Notes under the pieces: model-generated
The model's database searches: none
Told to the model about the DNA's origin: nothing
The model's input: only the letters and a program-made list of their open reading frames with translations
Shown: one piece after another, positions 42,118-50,858 of the stretch
Layout of the letters: the number at the start of each line of letters is the position of its first letter
Numbering within the stretch: the stretch's first letter is position 1
Made by a program: the position numbers and the translations under genes
Origin: Rufibacter latericius
GTDB taxonomy: Bacteria; Bacteroidota; Bacteroidia; Cytophagales; Hymenobacteraceae
Direction: 5' to 3'
Length of the DNA: 64,000 nt
NCBI RefSeq assembly: GCF_003721515.1
Contig: NZ_RJJD01000015.1
Coordinates: 162,258-226,257, forward strand

Positions 42118-43008
42118 CTATCTTCCGGCTGCCAGCGCTTCGGCACCACCTACAATCTCCAGGATCTCAGTGGTGATAGCCGCTTGGCGGGTTCGGTTAT
42201 AGGTCAGTTTCAATTGCTTCAGGAGTTCGCCGGCGTTTTCAGTGGCTTTGTCCATGGCGGTCATCCGGGCACCGTGCTCAGAGGCGTTAGACTCCAAAAC
42301 GGCTTTGTACACCTGAATCTTCAGAGACTTAGGGATCAACTGCTCAATGATCTCTTCTTTAGAAGGCTCAAAGATGTAGTCCAGGTTGGTGTTGACGTTG
42401 GCCTGCTCATTGGTGTTCTCCTGGATAGGCAGGAATTGCTCCGTCCGGATGATCTGCGTAGCCACGTTTTTGAATTCGTTGTACACAATATCCACCTGGT
42501 CGTAAAGCCCTGTCCGGAAACCTTCCATCGCTTGCTCGGCGGCTACGCGCACGGTCTCAAACGACAGATTCCCGAATACCGTGGTAAAGTCACCGGCCAT
42601 AGGCATGTTGCGCTTATTGAAGTACTCATGTCCTTTTTTCCCGATGGCCATGATCTCAATATTTCCTGCTGCCGCCTGGGCACTATACCGCTCGTTGATG
42701 AGGCTGTTTATCGCTTTCATCACGTTCGCGTTGAAAGCTCCACACAAACCACGGTCTGAGGTGACGGCAATAATCAACACCCGCTGTATATCACGCTTTT
42801 GTGCATACACATTCTCTCCGGCCTCGCCGCTTACGCTGGAAAGGTTAGACAAAATGCTGTTCAGACGCTGCGCATAAGGACGCATGCGCAGGATATTATC
42901 CTGGGCCCGGCGCAATTTAGCAGCCGCCACCATTTTCATGGCTTTGGTGATCTGTTGGGTAGACCCTACAGAGACAATGCGGTTACGTACTTCTTTTAAA
43001 CTTGCCAT
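42118..43008 (-). CDS. atpG: ATP synthase gamma subunit
   Basis: 296 residues; central rotor shaft of F1. N-terminal helix ASLKEVRNRIVSVGSTQQIT and C-terminal helix NRTRQAAITTEILEIVGGAE form the coiled coil inside the alpha3beta3 ring, and the conserved ITSDRGLCGAFN motif is present. Last gene of the operon, 73 bases after atpA, with a terminator behind it. atpD and atpC, which often follow, are absent. Confidence 0.97.
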   Translation of the reverse strand: MASLKEVRNRIVSVGSTQQITKAMKMVAAAKLRRAQDNILRMRPYAQRLNSILSNLSSVSGEAGENVYAQKRDIQRVLIIAVTSDRGLCGAFNANVMKAINSLINERYSAQAAAGNIEIMAIGKKGHEYFNKRNMPMAGDFTTVFGNLSFETVRVAAEQAMEGFRTGLYDQVDIVYNEFKNVATQIIRTEQFLPIQENTNEQANVNTNLDYIFEPSKEEIIEQLIPKSLKIQVYKAVLESNASEHGARMTAMDKATENAGELLKQLKLTYNRTRQAAITTEILEIVGGAEALAAGR

Positions 43009-43081
43009 TAACTTGCGTCAAGTATAAACAGAGAAAAAAGAGCACACGTGTGACCGCTATGCTCTTCTTCTGTTGGTTTAA

Positions 43082-44662
43082 TTATTTACGATATCTGGCT
43101 GTGATCTCACGCGCCACTTGCTTGAGCGTGTCAGTCACGTTATCATCAATTTTACCAGCTCTCAAAGCATCCAGAACCGGACGGTGCTGAGCATTCAAGG
43201 TCATAGTAAAGTCTTTTTCGAACTGACGCACCTGGTTTACCGGAACATCATCGATCAGACCATTGGTACAGCAGTAGATCATGGCTACCTGGTCTTCCAC
43301 CGCTACCGGAGAGAACTGGGCTTGCTTCAACACTTCCAGGTTTCTGCGGCCACGCTCAATGGTCAATTTAGTAGAGGCATCCAGGTCAGAACCGAATTTA
43401 GCGAAGGCTTCCAATTCACGGAACTGCGCCTGGTCCAGTTTCAGGGTACCAGCCACTTTCTTCATGGACTTGATCTGTGCGTTACCACCCACACGTGATA
43501 CCGAGATACCTACGTTGATCGCCGGACGGATACCAGAGTTGAACAAGTTAGTCTCTAGGAATATCTGACCGTCGGTGATAGAGATCACGTTGGTTGGGAT
43601 ATAGGCAGAAACGTCACCAGCCTGCGTCTCAATGATTGGAAGAGCGGTCAAAGAACCACCACCTTTCACTAAGTGACGGATAGACTCTGGTAAGTCGTTC
43701 ATGTCTTGCGCGATGCTATCAGAAGCGTTGATCTTAGCCGCACGCTCCAACAAACGGGAGTGCAGATAGAATACGTCACCTGGGTACGCCTCACGTCCTG
43801 GAGGACGACGAAGCAACAAAGACACTTCACGGTAAGCCACTGCTTGCTTAGACAAGTCATCATAAACTACCAGTGCAGGACGACCGGTATCCCGGAAGAA
43901 CTCCCCAATAGCGGCACCGGTAAACGGCGCGTAGAATTGCAAAGGAGCTGGGTCAGCAGCCGGAGCAGCCACTACCACAGTGTAACGCATGGCACCACTA
44001 GCTTCCAACGCGTTCACGATCTGGGCTACGGTAGAGGCTTTCTGCCCAATGGCTACGTAGATACAGAATACTGGGGCACCACGGTCAAAGAACTCACCCT
44101 GGTTGATGATAGTATCAATGGCCACAGCAGACTTACCTGTCTGACGGTCACCGATGATCAACTCCCGCTGGCCACGGCCAATCGGAATCATAGAGTCAAT
44201 TGCTTTGATACCAGTTTGCATCGGCTCATTTACCGGCTGACGGTAGATTACGCCTGGTGCTTTTCTTTCAATTGGCATTTCGTACAGTTCACCCACTAAT
44301 GGGCCTTTACCGTCTATTGGCTGACCAAGGGTGTTCACCACACGGCCTACCATGCCATCGCCTACGCGAACGGAGGCAATTTTATTTGTTTTCTTTACTG
44401 TGTCGCCTTCTTTAACGTCGCTCCAGTCACCCAACAATACCGCACCCACATTGTCTTCCTCTAGGTTAAGAACAAGGGCTTGCAGACCATTTTCGAACTC
44501 TAACAACTCACCAGACTGTGCCTTGGATAAGCCGTAGATACGAGCAACACCGTCACCCACTTGCAGAACCGTACCAACTTCTTCTAGTTCAGCTTCTGTT
44601 CTGAAGTTTGACAGCTGTTCTCTTAAAATCGCTGATACTTCATCAGGTCTAACTTCTGCCAT
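43082..44662 (-). CDS. atpA: ATP synthase alpha subunit
   Basis: 526 residues; non-catalytic nucleotide-binding subunit of F1. P-loop [32 protein letters not shown] and the signature [15 protein letters not shown] containing the arginine finger are all present. Two bases separate it from atpH, which suggests coupled translation. Start [17 protein letters not shown] is standard. Confidence 0.98.
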   Translation of the reverse strand: MAEVRPDEVSAILREQLSNFRTEAELEEVGTVLQVGDGVARIYGLSKAQSGELLEFENGLQALVLNLEEDNVGAVLLGDWSDVKEGDTVKKTNKIASVRVGDGMVGRVVNTLGQPIDGKGPLVGELYEMPIERKAPGVIYRQPVNEPMQTGIKAIDSMIPIGRGQRELIIGDRQTGKSAVAIDTIINQGEFFDRGAPVFCIYVAIGQKASTVAQIVNALEASGAMRYTVVVAAPAADPAPLQFYAPFTGAAIGEFFRDTGRPALVVYDDLSKQAVAYREVSLLLRRPPGREAYPGDVFYLHSRLLERAAKINASDSIAQDMNDLPESIRHLVKGGGSLTALPIIETQAGDVSAYIPTNVISITDGQIFLETNLFNSGIRPAINVGISVSRVGGNAQIKSMKKVAGTLKLDQAQFRELEAFAKFGSDLDASTKLTIERGRRNLEVLKQAQFSPVAVEDQVAMIYCCTNGLIDDVPVNQVRQFEKDFTMTLNAQHRPVLDALRAGKIDDNVTDTLKQVAREITARYRK

Positions 44663-44664
44663 GA

Positions 44665-45222
44665 TTATAGTTTAGTAATGTATGGATTTTCTTTAAAATT
44701 GTTTTTCAATTTCTGCACGTTGGTTCTCACCGTGTTATCAATCTGCTGATCACCAATGCGCAGCACGTACCCGCCTATAACGGCTGGGTTTACCACTTCT
44801 TGCAGCTCTACCTTCATGCCGGTACGTTCCACTACCATTTGCTGGAAAGTAGCCCGAAGCTCTGGGGTAAGCGGCACGGCTGTGGTCACCGTTGCTTTCT
44901 GGATTCCGCTGATTAGGTTGTATTGTTTTACAAACTCAGTAGCCACTGACTCCAAAATGGCCTCACGGTTCTTTTGGGTGATAATCCGGAAAAAGGCCAT
45001 AGTCAACTCGGTCATGCTTCCTCCAAATACAGAGTTAATGATGGCGAGTTTCTTATCATGCTTTATAATCGGGTTGCGCAGCACCAGGCTCAGGTCACGG
45101 CTTCCGTTCAGGGTCTTGGTGAAGGAAAGCATATCTGCATATACTTTCTCCAGGGAACCCTGCTCTTGGGACAGCTCTAGAAGAGACTTGGCGTACCGCG
45201 AGGCAACTCTTTCGTCTGACAT
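44665..45222 (-). CDS. atpH: ATP synthase delta subunit
   Basis: 185 residues; peripheral-stalk subunit that joins the F1 head to the b dimer. Opening [20 protein letters not shown] and the C-terminal [20 protein letters not shown] motif identify it. Sits between atpF and atpA as in most F-type operons. Confidence 0.95.
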   Translation of the reverse strand: MSDERVASRYAKSLLELSQEQGSLEKVYADMLSFTKTLNGSRDLSLVLRNPIIKHDKKLAIINSVFGGSMTELTMAFFRIITQKNREAILESVATEFVKQYNLISGIQKATVTTAVPLTPELRATFQQMVVERTGMKVELQEVVNPAVIGGYVLRIGDQQIDNTVRTNVQKLKNNFKENPYITKL

Positions 45223-45292
45223 TTTTTTCTCTTGCGTGGTTTAAAACGATTCGCTTCCTTTTCCGGGGCGGGAAGCCGCTCGCCGTGCGTTC

Positions 45293-45790
45293 TTAGCTAA
45301 GGTGCGTATCTTGCAGGTAGCTCTGTACCAAAGCGCGTTGCGCCTGCTCGTCTTGCAACTCACGTCTGATCAGTTTCTCCGCAATCTCAATAGACAAGGT
45401 AGCGGCCAGGTTTTTCACCTCAGTCAAAGCTGCTTTCTTTTCGTTCTGGATAGACACACGGGCTTGCTCAATCATGCGCTGGCCTTCTTCATTGGCTTTG
45501 GCGCGGGCACCTTCCACCAGGCTGGTAGCTGCATCAGTGGCATCTTTCAAAATACGGTCACGCTCAGCACGGGCTTCGGTTAAAAGACGCTCGTTGTCTG
45601 CTTTCAGGGACTGCATCTCCAGTTTGGCTTTCTCGGCCATGCTCAGAGCAGCATCAATATTGTCTTCGCGCTCGCGAAGGGCCTTCATGATAGGCTTCCA
45701 GGCAAACTTAGATAACAGGAAAAGGACCACCAAAAAGGTGACCACTTGCCAGAAAAGTAATCCGAGACTAGGGGTTACTAATGGATTCAT
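45293..45790 (-). CDS. atpF: ATP synthase b subunit
   Basis: 165 residues; one N-terminal membrane helix (about 8-27, LGLLFWQVVTFLVVLFLL) and then a long charged helix forming the peripheral stalk. KPIMKALREREDNIDAALS is the usual segment after the membrane. Separated from atpE by 114 bases that contain a hairpin. Confidence 0.96.
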   Translation of the reverse strand: MNPLVTPSLGLLFWQVVTFLVVLFLLSKFAWKPIMKALREREDNIDAALSMAEKAKLEMQSLKADNERLLTEARAERDRILKDATDAATSLVEGARAKANEEGQRMIEQARVSIQNEKKAALTEVKNLAATLSIEIAEKLIRRELQDEQAQRALVQSYLQDTHLS

Positions 45791-45860
45791 CTTGTAGGAT
45801 TAATTAACGAATGGTACTGTTTTTTCAACGTCTATATTCTACCGGCTCTTTATCTCCTCG

Positions 45861-45889
45861 GCCCGTCCAGACCAATCGTCAGGACGGGC
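45861..45889 (-). other. Intercistronic hairpin between atpE and atpF
   Basis: GCCCGTCC ... GGACGGGC stem with a 13-base loop and partial extension outside (TCTCCTC/GAGAAGA). It lies 15 bases after the atpE stop and has no T-run, so it is not a usual terminator. It may protect the atpE message end. Confidence 0.5.
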
Positions 45890-45904
45890 GAGAAGATATT
45901 TCAT

Positions 45905-46177
<273 letters not shown>

Positions 46178-46197
46178 TTAAAAAAAAGGAATTCAGA

Positions 46198-47274
46198 TTA
46201 GTGGGATGCTTTCACAGCGTGTGGGGCATCGCCAAAGCCCATGTCATCATGATGATCGTGCTCTTCTACCGCGCCGCCAAAGTACATGGCAGAAAGCAGC
46301 GTGAAGATGTACGCTTGCAAAAGGGCCACAAACAACTCCAGGAAGTTCATGAAGGTAGCAAATGCCACACTCAACGGCCCGATGGCGATACTTTGGAAAA
46401 TAAAGATCAAGCTAAACAAGCTAAGGATGATGATGTGACCCGCAGTGATGTTAGCAAAAAGTCGGATCATCAAGGAGAAAGGCTTGGTGAAGATACCAAT
46501 CAACTCTACAGGAATCATGATTGGCGCCAACCACTTAGGAACACCAGGCGTGGCAAAAATGTGCCCCCAGTATGATTTATTTCCGTTGAACACCGTCAAA
46601 AGAAGCGTGATTACCGCCAGAACCAAAGTAACGGCAATATTACCGGTTAAGTTAGCACCACCTGGCATCAGGCCTAGCAGGTTGTTAAACCAGATAAAGA
46701 AGAACACGGTCAGCAAATACGGCATGAAGCGCTGGTATTTAGGACCGATGTTCGTTTTGGCGATATCATCCCGGATAAAGATAATGATCGGCTCAAAGAA
46801 GGATTGAAGACCTCTTGGCGCACGACCACGGTTCTTCTTGTATGCCGCAGCAATGGAGAAGAACACCAAAAACAACAAAGCCACGCTCACAAACATGGAA
46901 GCCACGTTCTTGGTGATAGAGAAATCTAAAGGACCAACATGCTCTTCCTCGCCTTCGGCATTCACCTGGGTGCGCGGATGCCCTTCCTCGTTAGCATAGT
47001 AAATATGCCCGTGCTCATTCACATAGCCGTTGTAGGGCTGAAGTTCATGATGCTCATTGTAGAAATTAGAGGAAGAGAAGATATCAAGACCTTTTTCCCC
47101 ATAAAGTATAACCGGCAAAGGCAACGACACCCCATGAGCAAACTCCCAAACATAGTCATCACCGATGTGGTGCATGATCATATCTCCGGGTCTGAATTTA
47201 CCTTCCTCGGGGGATTCTGCCGCCTGGGCTGAAAAAGTAAGTACAGTGAGCAGGAAAACGAATATCTTCTTCAT
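46198..47274 (-). CDS. atpB: ATP synthase a subunit with N-terminal periplasmic extension
   Basis: 358 residues, longer than the usual 250-270. A signal-like helix (MKKIFVFLLTVLTFSAQA) and a polar region of about 110 residues precede the membrane core, as seen in Bacteroidota a subunits. The core has the essential Arg in PFSLMIRLFANITAGH and the C-terminal helix pair for the proton half-channels. The C-terminus is His/Asp-rich (EEHDHHDD). 38 bases upstream of atpE. Confidence 0.96.
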   Translation of the reverse strand: MKKIFVFLLTVLTFSAQAAESPEEGKFRPGDMIMHHIGDDYVWEFAHGVSLPLPVILYGEKGLDIFSSSNFYNEHHELQPYNGYVNEHGHIYYANEEGHPRTQVNAEGEEEHVGPLDFSITKNVASMFVSVALLFLVFFSIAAAYKKNRGRAPRGLQSFFEPIIIFIRDDIAKTNIGPKYQRFMPYLLTVFFFIWFNNLLGLMPGGANLTGNIAVTLVLAVITLLLTVFNGNKSYWGHIFATPGVPKWLAPIMIPVELIGIFTKPFSLMIRLFANITAGHIIILSLFSLIFIFQSIAIGPLSVAFATFMNFLELFVALLQAYIFTLLSAMYFGGAVEEHDHHDDMGFGDAPHAVKASH

Positions 47275-47318
47275 TAAGAGCTAATTAAAAGCAATGGTTT
47301 TTATGTAAGCGCATTGCC

Positions 47319-47702
47319 CTATGCATGCTTTTTTGAATTTTGGCGCAAGTTACTCAACAAAGCGTAGATTTCAAATCCGGCATAAATAAAATAAAGGGCG
47401 AAAAAGTTTAAGACAAATTGCACCAGCTGCTCTGCATGGAAATATCTATATACAAAAACTGCTATTATAGAGAAGACCATCCGCACTCCCATAGAGGCGA
47501 AATAGTAAGCATGCAGGTTCTCTGAGTCATGCTTCAACCCCAGGTATGCTATGTAATGGGCAAAACCCGTCAGAAACACAAAGAAGCCCAGCATGTACCA
47601 GATATAGAAATGAATCAATCGGGCGCCGGTAAACAGCTGAAGTACGGTCACCAGAAGCACGAGCAATCCGGTGAGCAAAAGCATGCCTCTGAAAAAACTC
47701 AA
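47319..47702 (-). CDS. AtpI-position membrane protein
   Basis: 127 residues with four predicted membrane helices (about 7-25, 30-50, 68-86, 92-115) and a polar C-terminus. It lies between atpZ and atpB where atpI stands in other F-type operons, but its sequence does not show a clear AtpI signature. Likely an assembly factor for the Fo sector or a small accessory subunit. Call rests on position and topology. Confidence 0.7.
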   Translation of the reverse strand: MSFFRGMLLLTGLLVLLVTVLQLFTGARLIHFYIWYMLGFFVFLTGFAHYIAYLGLKHDSENLHAYYFASMGVRMVFSIIAVFVYRYFHAEQLVQFVLNFFALYFIYAGFEIYALLSNLRQNSKKHA

Positions 47703-47708
47703 AAGATC

Positions 47709-47945
47709 TTAGTTCTTACGGGTAAGTGACACAATAACAGAATACATGCAGGCAAAGACAGCCACCACCAAAAGTCCTAACGTCCACCAGGGGGTATCGT
47801 TCTGGAAATGGGCATCTAGTTTTCGTCCGCCCACCGCAGCCAGCCCCATGACCACAATCATCTGAAAGGCCAGGCCTGAATACTTCAGGTACGGCTTCAG
47901 GGCCGGTTTTTCCTTGGGCTCAGAAGAAGGCTGGTTTGGTTCCAT
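47709..47945 (-). CDS. atpZ: AtpZ/AtpI family protein
   Basis: 78 residues: Pro/Lys-rich N-terminus, then two membrane helices (about 22-42 and 54-74) of the AtpZ type: YSGLAFQMIVVMGLAAVGG with KLDAHFQNDTPWWTLGLLV. AtpZ/AtpI pairs are thought to help c-ring assembly or import Mg2+. First gene of the operon; candidate promoter just upstream. 6 bases from the next gene. Confidence 0.85.
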   Translation of the reverse strand: MEPNQPSSEPKEKPALKPYLKYSGLAFQMIVVMGLAAVGGRKLDAHFQNDTPWWTLGLLVVAVFACMYSVIVSLTRKN

Positions 47946-47966
47946 ACGTGTTTGCTCCTGTTTCTA

Positions 47967-47999
47967 CAAAGGTAATCATCCCTGGTTCTCCGGGGCAGA
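47967..47999 (-). promoter_or_regulatory. Candidate promoter of the ATP synthase operon
   Basis: Minus strand TCTG, 21 bases, TACCTTTG (exact TAnnTTTG). About 22 bases from the atpZ start, so the leader would be short. Confidence 0.5.
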
Positions 48000-48010
48000 A
48001 AAGATTTTTC

Positions 48011-48050
48011 CTGTTTTGGGCCTCGTTTAGGAAAAACAAGCCTAAAAAGA
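48011..48050. repeat. Palindromic intergenic element between divergent operons
   Basis: CTGTTTTGGGCCTCGTTTAG then GAAAAACAAGCCTAAAAAGA. It lies between the atp and porW-like promoters. Confidence 0.65.
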
Positions 48051-48131
48051 CCTGGTTCGCACAAAATCGCCCTTCTTAATTCATCACCCAGCTTGCCTTT
48101 CCCGTACTATCGGAACAGAGCTAAAAAAATG

Positions 48132-48139
48132 TAAATTTG
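48132..48139 (+). promoter_or_regulatory. Candidate -7 box of the PorW-like gene
   Basis: TAAATTTG, exact match to TAnnTTTG; no -33 box at the right distance. About 130 bases before the proposed start. Confidence 0.35.
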
Positions 48140-48268
48140 CTTTTAGCCGGGCAAGGAAAACCTAAGGGCCTACGTATAGGTACGTTTCTGGCTCGTTTTG
48201 GCTTAAACAGATATAAAATAAAAAAGACTCTGCGCAGTTCTACTAGTATTCCAACATTTGACGCAACG

Positions 48269-50857
48269 TTGAAGCTGACTCGTTTTCTTCTATTCTTTCT
48301 TCTGCTGGCAACCCTCTCCGGTTGTTCTTCTGATAAGCCTTTGGGCAAACTTTACCGAAACATCAATGCCCGCTTCAACGGGTATTTCCTGGCGCGCCAA
48401 AAGTTAGAGGCGGTAGAGGCCCGCATTGCAGCGGCCACGGTGAATGATTATAACCGCGTGCTGGATATTCTACCGGCTCCAGACACCGCCCTGCTGAGAA
48501 CCCTGGCCCCCGACCTGGACGAGGTCATCAAGCGGGCTTCCTTTCCAATTGCCCGTCATCCAAAATCACGGTGGATAGATGATTGCTACGTGCTCATTGG
48601 CAAGGCCCGCTATTACCAGGGCGAAGACGCCGAAGCCCTTAAGACGTTTCGGTTTGTCCAGACCACCAGCCCAGACCGTAATGCCCGCCATGAAGCCCTG
48701 ATTTGGATGATGCGCCTTTCGCTTCGGCAGAAAGACTACGATAACGTGATCTCTATCTCAGAGCAGTTCCGGAAGGAGCGCATGAACGAAGACAATGGCC
48801 GTGAGTTGCTCTTGACCCGGGCCCAACTGGCCAGCATTCAGAATAACCTGCCTCTAGTGATAGAGAACCTGGAGCAAGCCATTCCTTTCGCCCATAAAAG
48901 AGACCAGGAATCCCGGCTTCGGTTTATCCTGGGTCAGCTGTACCAAGCCACCGATCAGGACACCAAAGCCTACGAGCAGTTCACAAAGGTGATCAAGAAA
49001 CGACCACCCTATGAACTGGGCTTCTACGCTAACCTTGGCTTGGCCCAAGTAACCGAATTGAAAGACGTCACCGATAAGGAAAAGGTGAAAACCTTTCTGC
49101 ACAAGTTAGCCGATGACGACAAAAACAAGGAATACACCGATAAGATCTACTATGACCTGGCCAAGCTGGAACTTCGGGAGAAAAAATACCCTGAGGCCTT
49201 GAAGTTGCTGAGTCAGTCCACGGCGACCTCTACCACCAACAAAGTGCAGAAAGCGTACTCCTACCTCTTAGCCGGGCAAATCTATTACGAGAACATGCAG
49301 CAATACCGCCTGGCCCAGGCGTACTATGACAGCACCCTGCAACTCTTACCGCCCACTACCCTGGGGTACGAAGAACTCGCAGACAGACGCACTGTGCTCA
49401 CCGCTTTTACGCAACAATTGGAGATCATCCGGACCGAGGATAGCCTACAGGCCTTAGGACAGCTAAGTGCTACCGAACGGGCTCAACGGGTGGCCGAGCA
49501 AATAGCCCGGGAGCGGGAGGCAGAAAACTCTGCGAACCAAGTTGCTGCGAACAATGCCAATGGCGCCAGACCTACCCAGCAAACAGCAACCCTGCCCATT
49601 GGCGGGACCGGAACCGCGGGCAGCACTTGGTATTTTGACAACCCCGCCGCTATAGCCAGCGCCCGAAACGACTTTTTGCGCTCCTGGGGCGACCGTCCGT
49701 TGCAGGATAACTGGCGCCGGACTACGGCCATTGCTGGTTCTACCGGCCTTACCGCTGGCCCGGTGACGAGTACTACCGTAGACAGCACCGCCCTTGCCGC
49801 CGCCGCCCAACAGAAACAGGAAGCCTACCTAGCCGCTATTCCGGTTACCCCAGAGAAACGACAGGCTTCTGCCAAAAAGGCGGAGGAAGCGTTGTTCACC
49901 CTGGCTAATATTTACCAGCAGCGGTTACGGGAGCCCGAGAGAGCAACCCAGACCTTCCAGAAACTATTGGAGCGTTTCCCTAACACTTCTCACGCTTCTG
50001 AGGCCTACTACAGTTTGTACGTGATGGCCCAGGGCCTTCAGCAGCAAGACAAAGCCGCTGAGTACGCCAAAGTGCTCAAAGACAAGTTCCCAAACTCTAA
50101 GTACAGCAAACTCATTGACCAACCAGATTTCCTGCGCACCTATTCGGCTGAGAACATGGCGGCGCATGCCCTGTATGATTCTGCCTATGTGCTGTATGAA
50201 CAAGAAAAGTACCCAGAGGCTTTGGCCGTTTTAGCCTCCCTTTCGCAAAAGTACCCTCAAAACGATGTCCAGGACCAAAGTGCTTTCCTGCAGGCCTTGG
50301 TGACCGGCCGTACCCAGCCGGCAGCCACCTTCAGAAATGCCATGGAGAAATTCATTATCCAGTATCCTGAGAGTCCGCTTTTACCTAAGGCCCGTGATTT
50401 TATGAACCTGTACCTGCGCTATGAGACCGGAGAGTTGGCCAAAGCCCCTGATGTAGGCAGCACTCCTGTGCCCCGCAAAGAGGAAACACCCAGGTACAAA
50501 GCAGAAAGAAGCCTGCCACATAATTTCGTGATCGTGCATACCGGCGACAGCTTGGCCTTGAAACAGCTCGTGGCGGCATACGGCACCTATAATGCCCGCT
50601 TTCACCCCAAAAAGCAGTTGAAACTGGAAACCATCGCCTTCAACGACACCACCAATCTGCTCGTCATTGGGGCTCTACCCGATTTTAAAGCCGCCCAACA
50701 GTACACCAAACTTCAGACGGCACGCAATTCACCATTAGCCAATTTAAAAGGCTCGAAATTTGCTACCTTTGTCATTACTGAATCAAACCTGGCTGTTCTT
50801 GAAATGCTGGGAAACATTGAGCAGTATGTAGCATTCTTTGAAAAAAATTACCAATAG
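48269..50857 (+). CDS. PorW/SprE-like T9SS TPR lipoprotein
   Basis: 862 residues if translation starts at TTG 48269, which gives a textbook lipoprotein signal (KLTRFLLFFLLLATLSGC, Cys19); the frame is open upstream to another TTG at 48137, but that part has no signal features and no ATG is available. TPR-like helices cover most of the protein. The segment STWYFDNPAAIASARNDFLR followed by SWGDRPLQDNWRRT is characteristic of SprE/PorW, a T9SS outer-membrane lipoprotein that links the outer-membrane complex with PorN/GldN. A coiled, Ala/Gln-rich linker (about 420-500) and a C-terminal domain resembling the GldN-contacting end follow. One base separates it from PBP1A. Confidence 0.87.
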   Translation: MKLTRFLLFFLLLATLSGCSSDKPLGKLYRNINARFNGYFLARQKLEAVEARIAAATVNDYNRVLDILPAPDTALLRTLAPDLDEVIKRASFPIARHPKSRWIDDCYVLIGKARYYQGEDAEALKTFRFVQTTSPDRNARHEALIWMMRLSLRQKDYDNVISISEQFRKERMNEDNGRELLLTRAQLASIQNNLPLVIENLEQAIPFAHKRDQESRLRFILGQLYQATDQDTKAYEQFTKVIKKRPPYELGFYANLGLAQVTELKDVTDKEKVKTFLHKLADDDKNKEYTDKIYYDLAKLELREKKYPEALKLLSQSTATSTTNKVQKAYSYLLAGQIYYENMQQYRLAQAYYDSTLQLLPPTTLGYEELADRRTVLTAFTQQLEIIRTEDSLQALGQLSATERAQRVAEQIAREREAENSANQVAANNANGARPTQQTATLPIGGTGTAGSTWYFDNPAAIASARNDFLRSWGDRPLQDNWRRTTAIAGSTGLTAGPVTSTTVDSTALAAAAQQKQEAYLAAIPVTPEKRQASAKKAEEALFTLANIYQQRLREPERATQTFQKLLERFPNTSHASEAYYSLYVMAQGLQQQDKAAEYAKVLKDKFPNSKYSKLIDQPDFLRTYSAENMAAHALYDSAYVLYEQEKYPEALAVLASLSQKYPQNDVQDQSAFLQALVTGRTQPAATFRNAMEKFIIQYPESPLLPKARDFMNLYLRYETGELAKAPDVGSTPVPRKEETPRYKAERSLPHNFVIVHTGDSLALKQLVAAYGTYNARFHPKKQLKLETIAFNDTTNLLVIGALPDFKAAQQYTKLQTARNSPLANLKGSKFATFVITESNLAVLEMLGNIEQYVAFFEKNYQ

Positions 50858-50858
50858 C

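Noticed and set aside
42109-44299. Plus-strand frames of about 200 codons over atpG and atpA
   Set aside because: Antisense to essential conserved genes.
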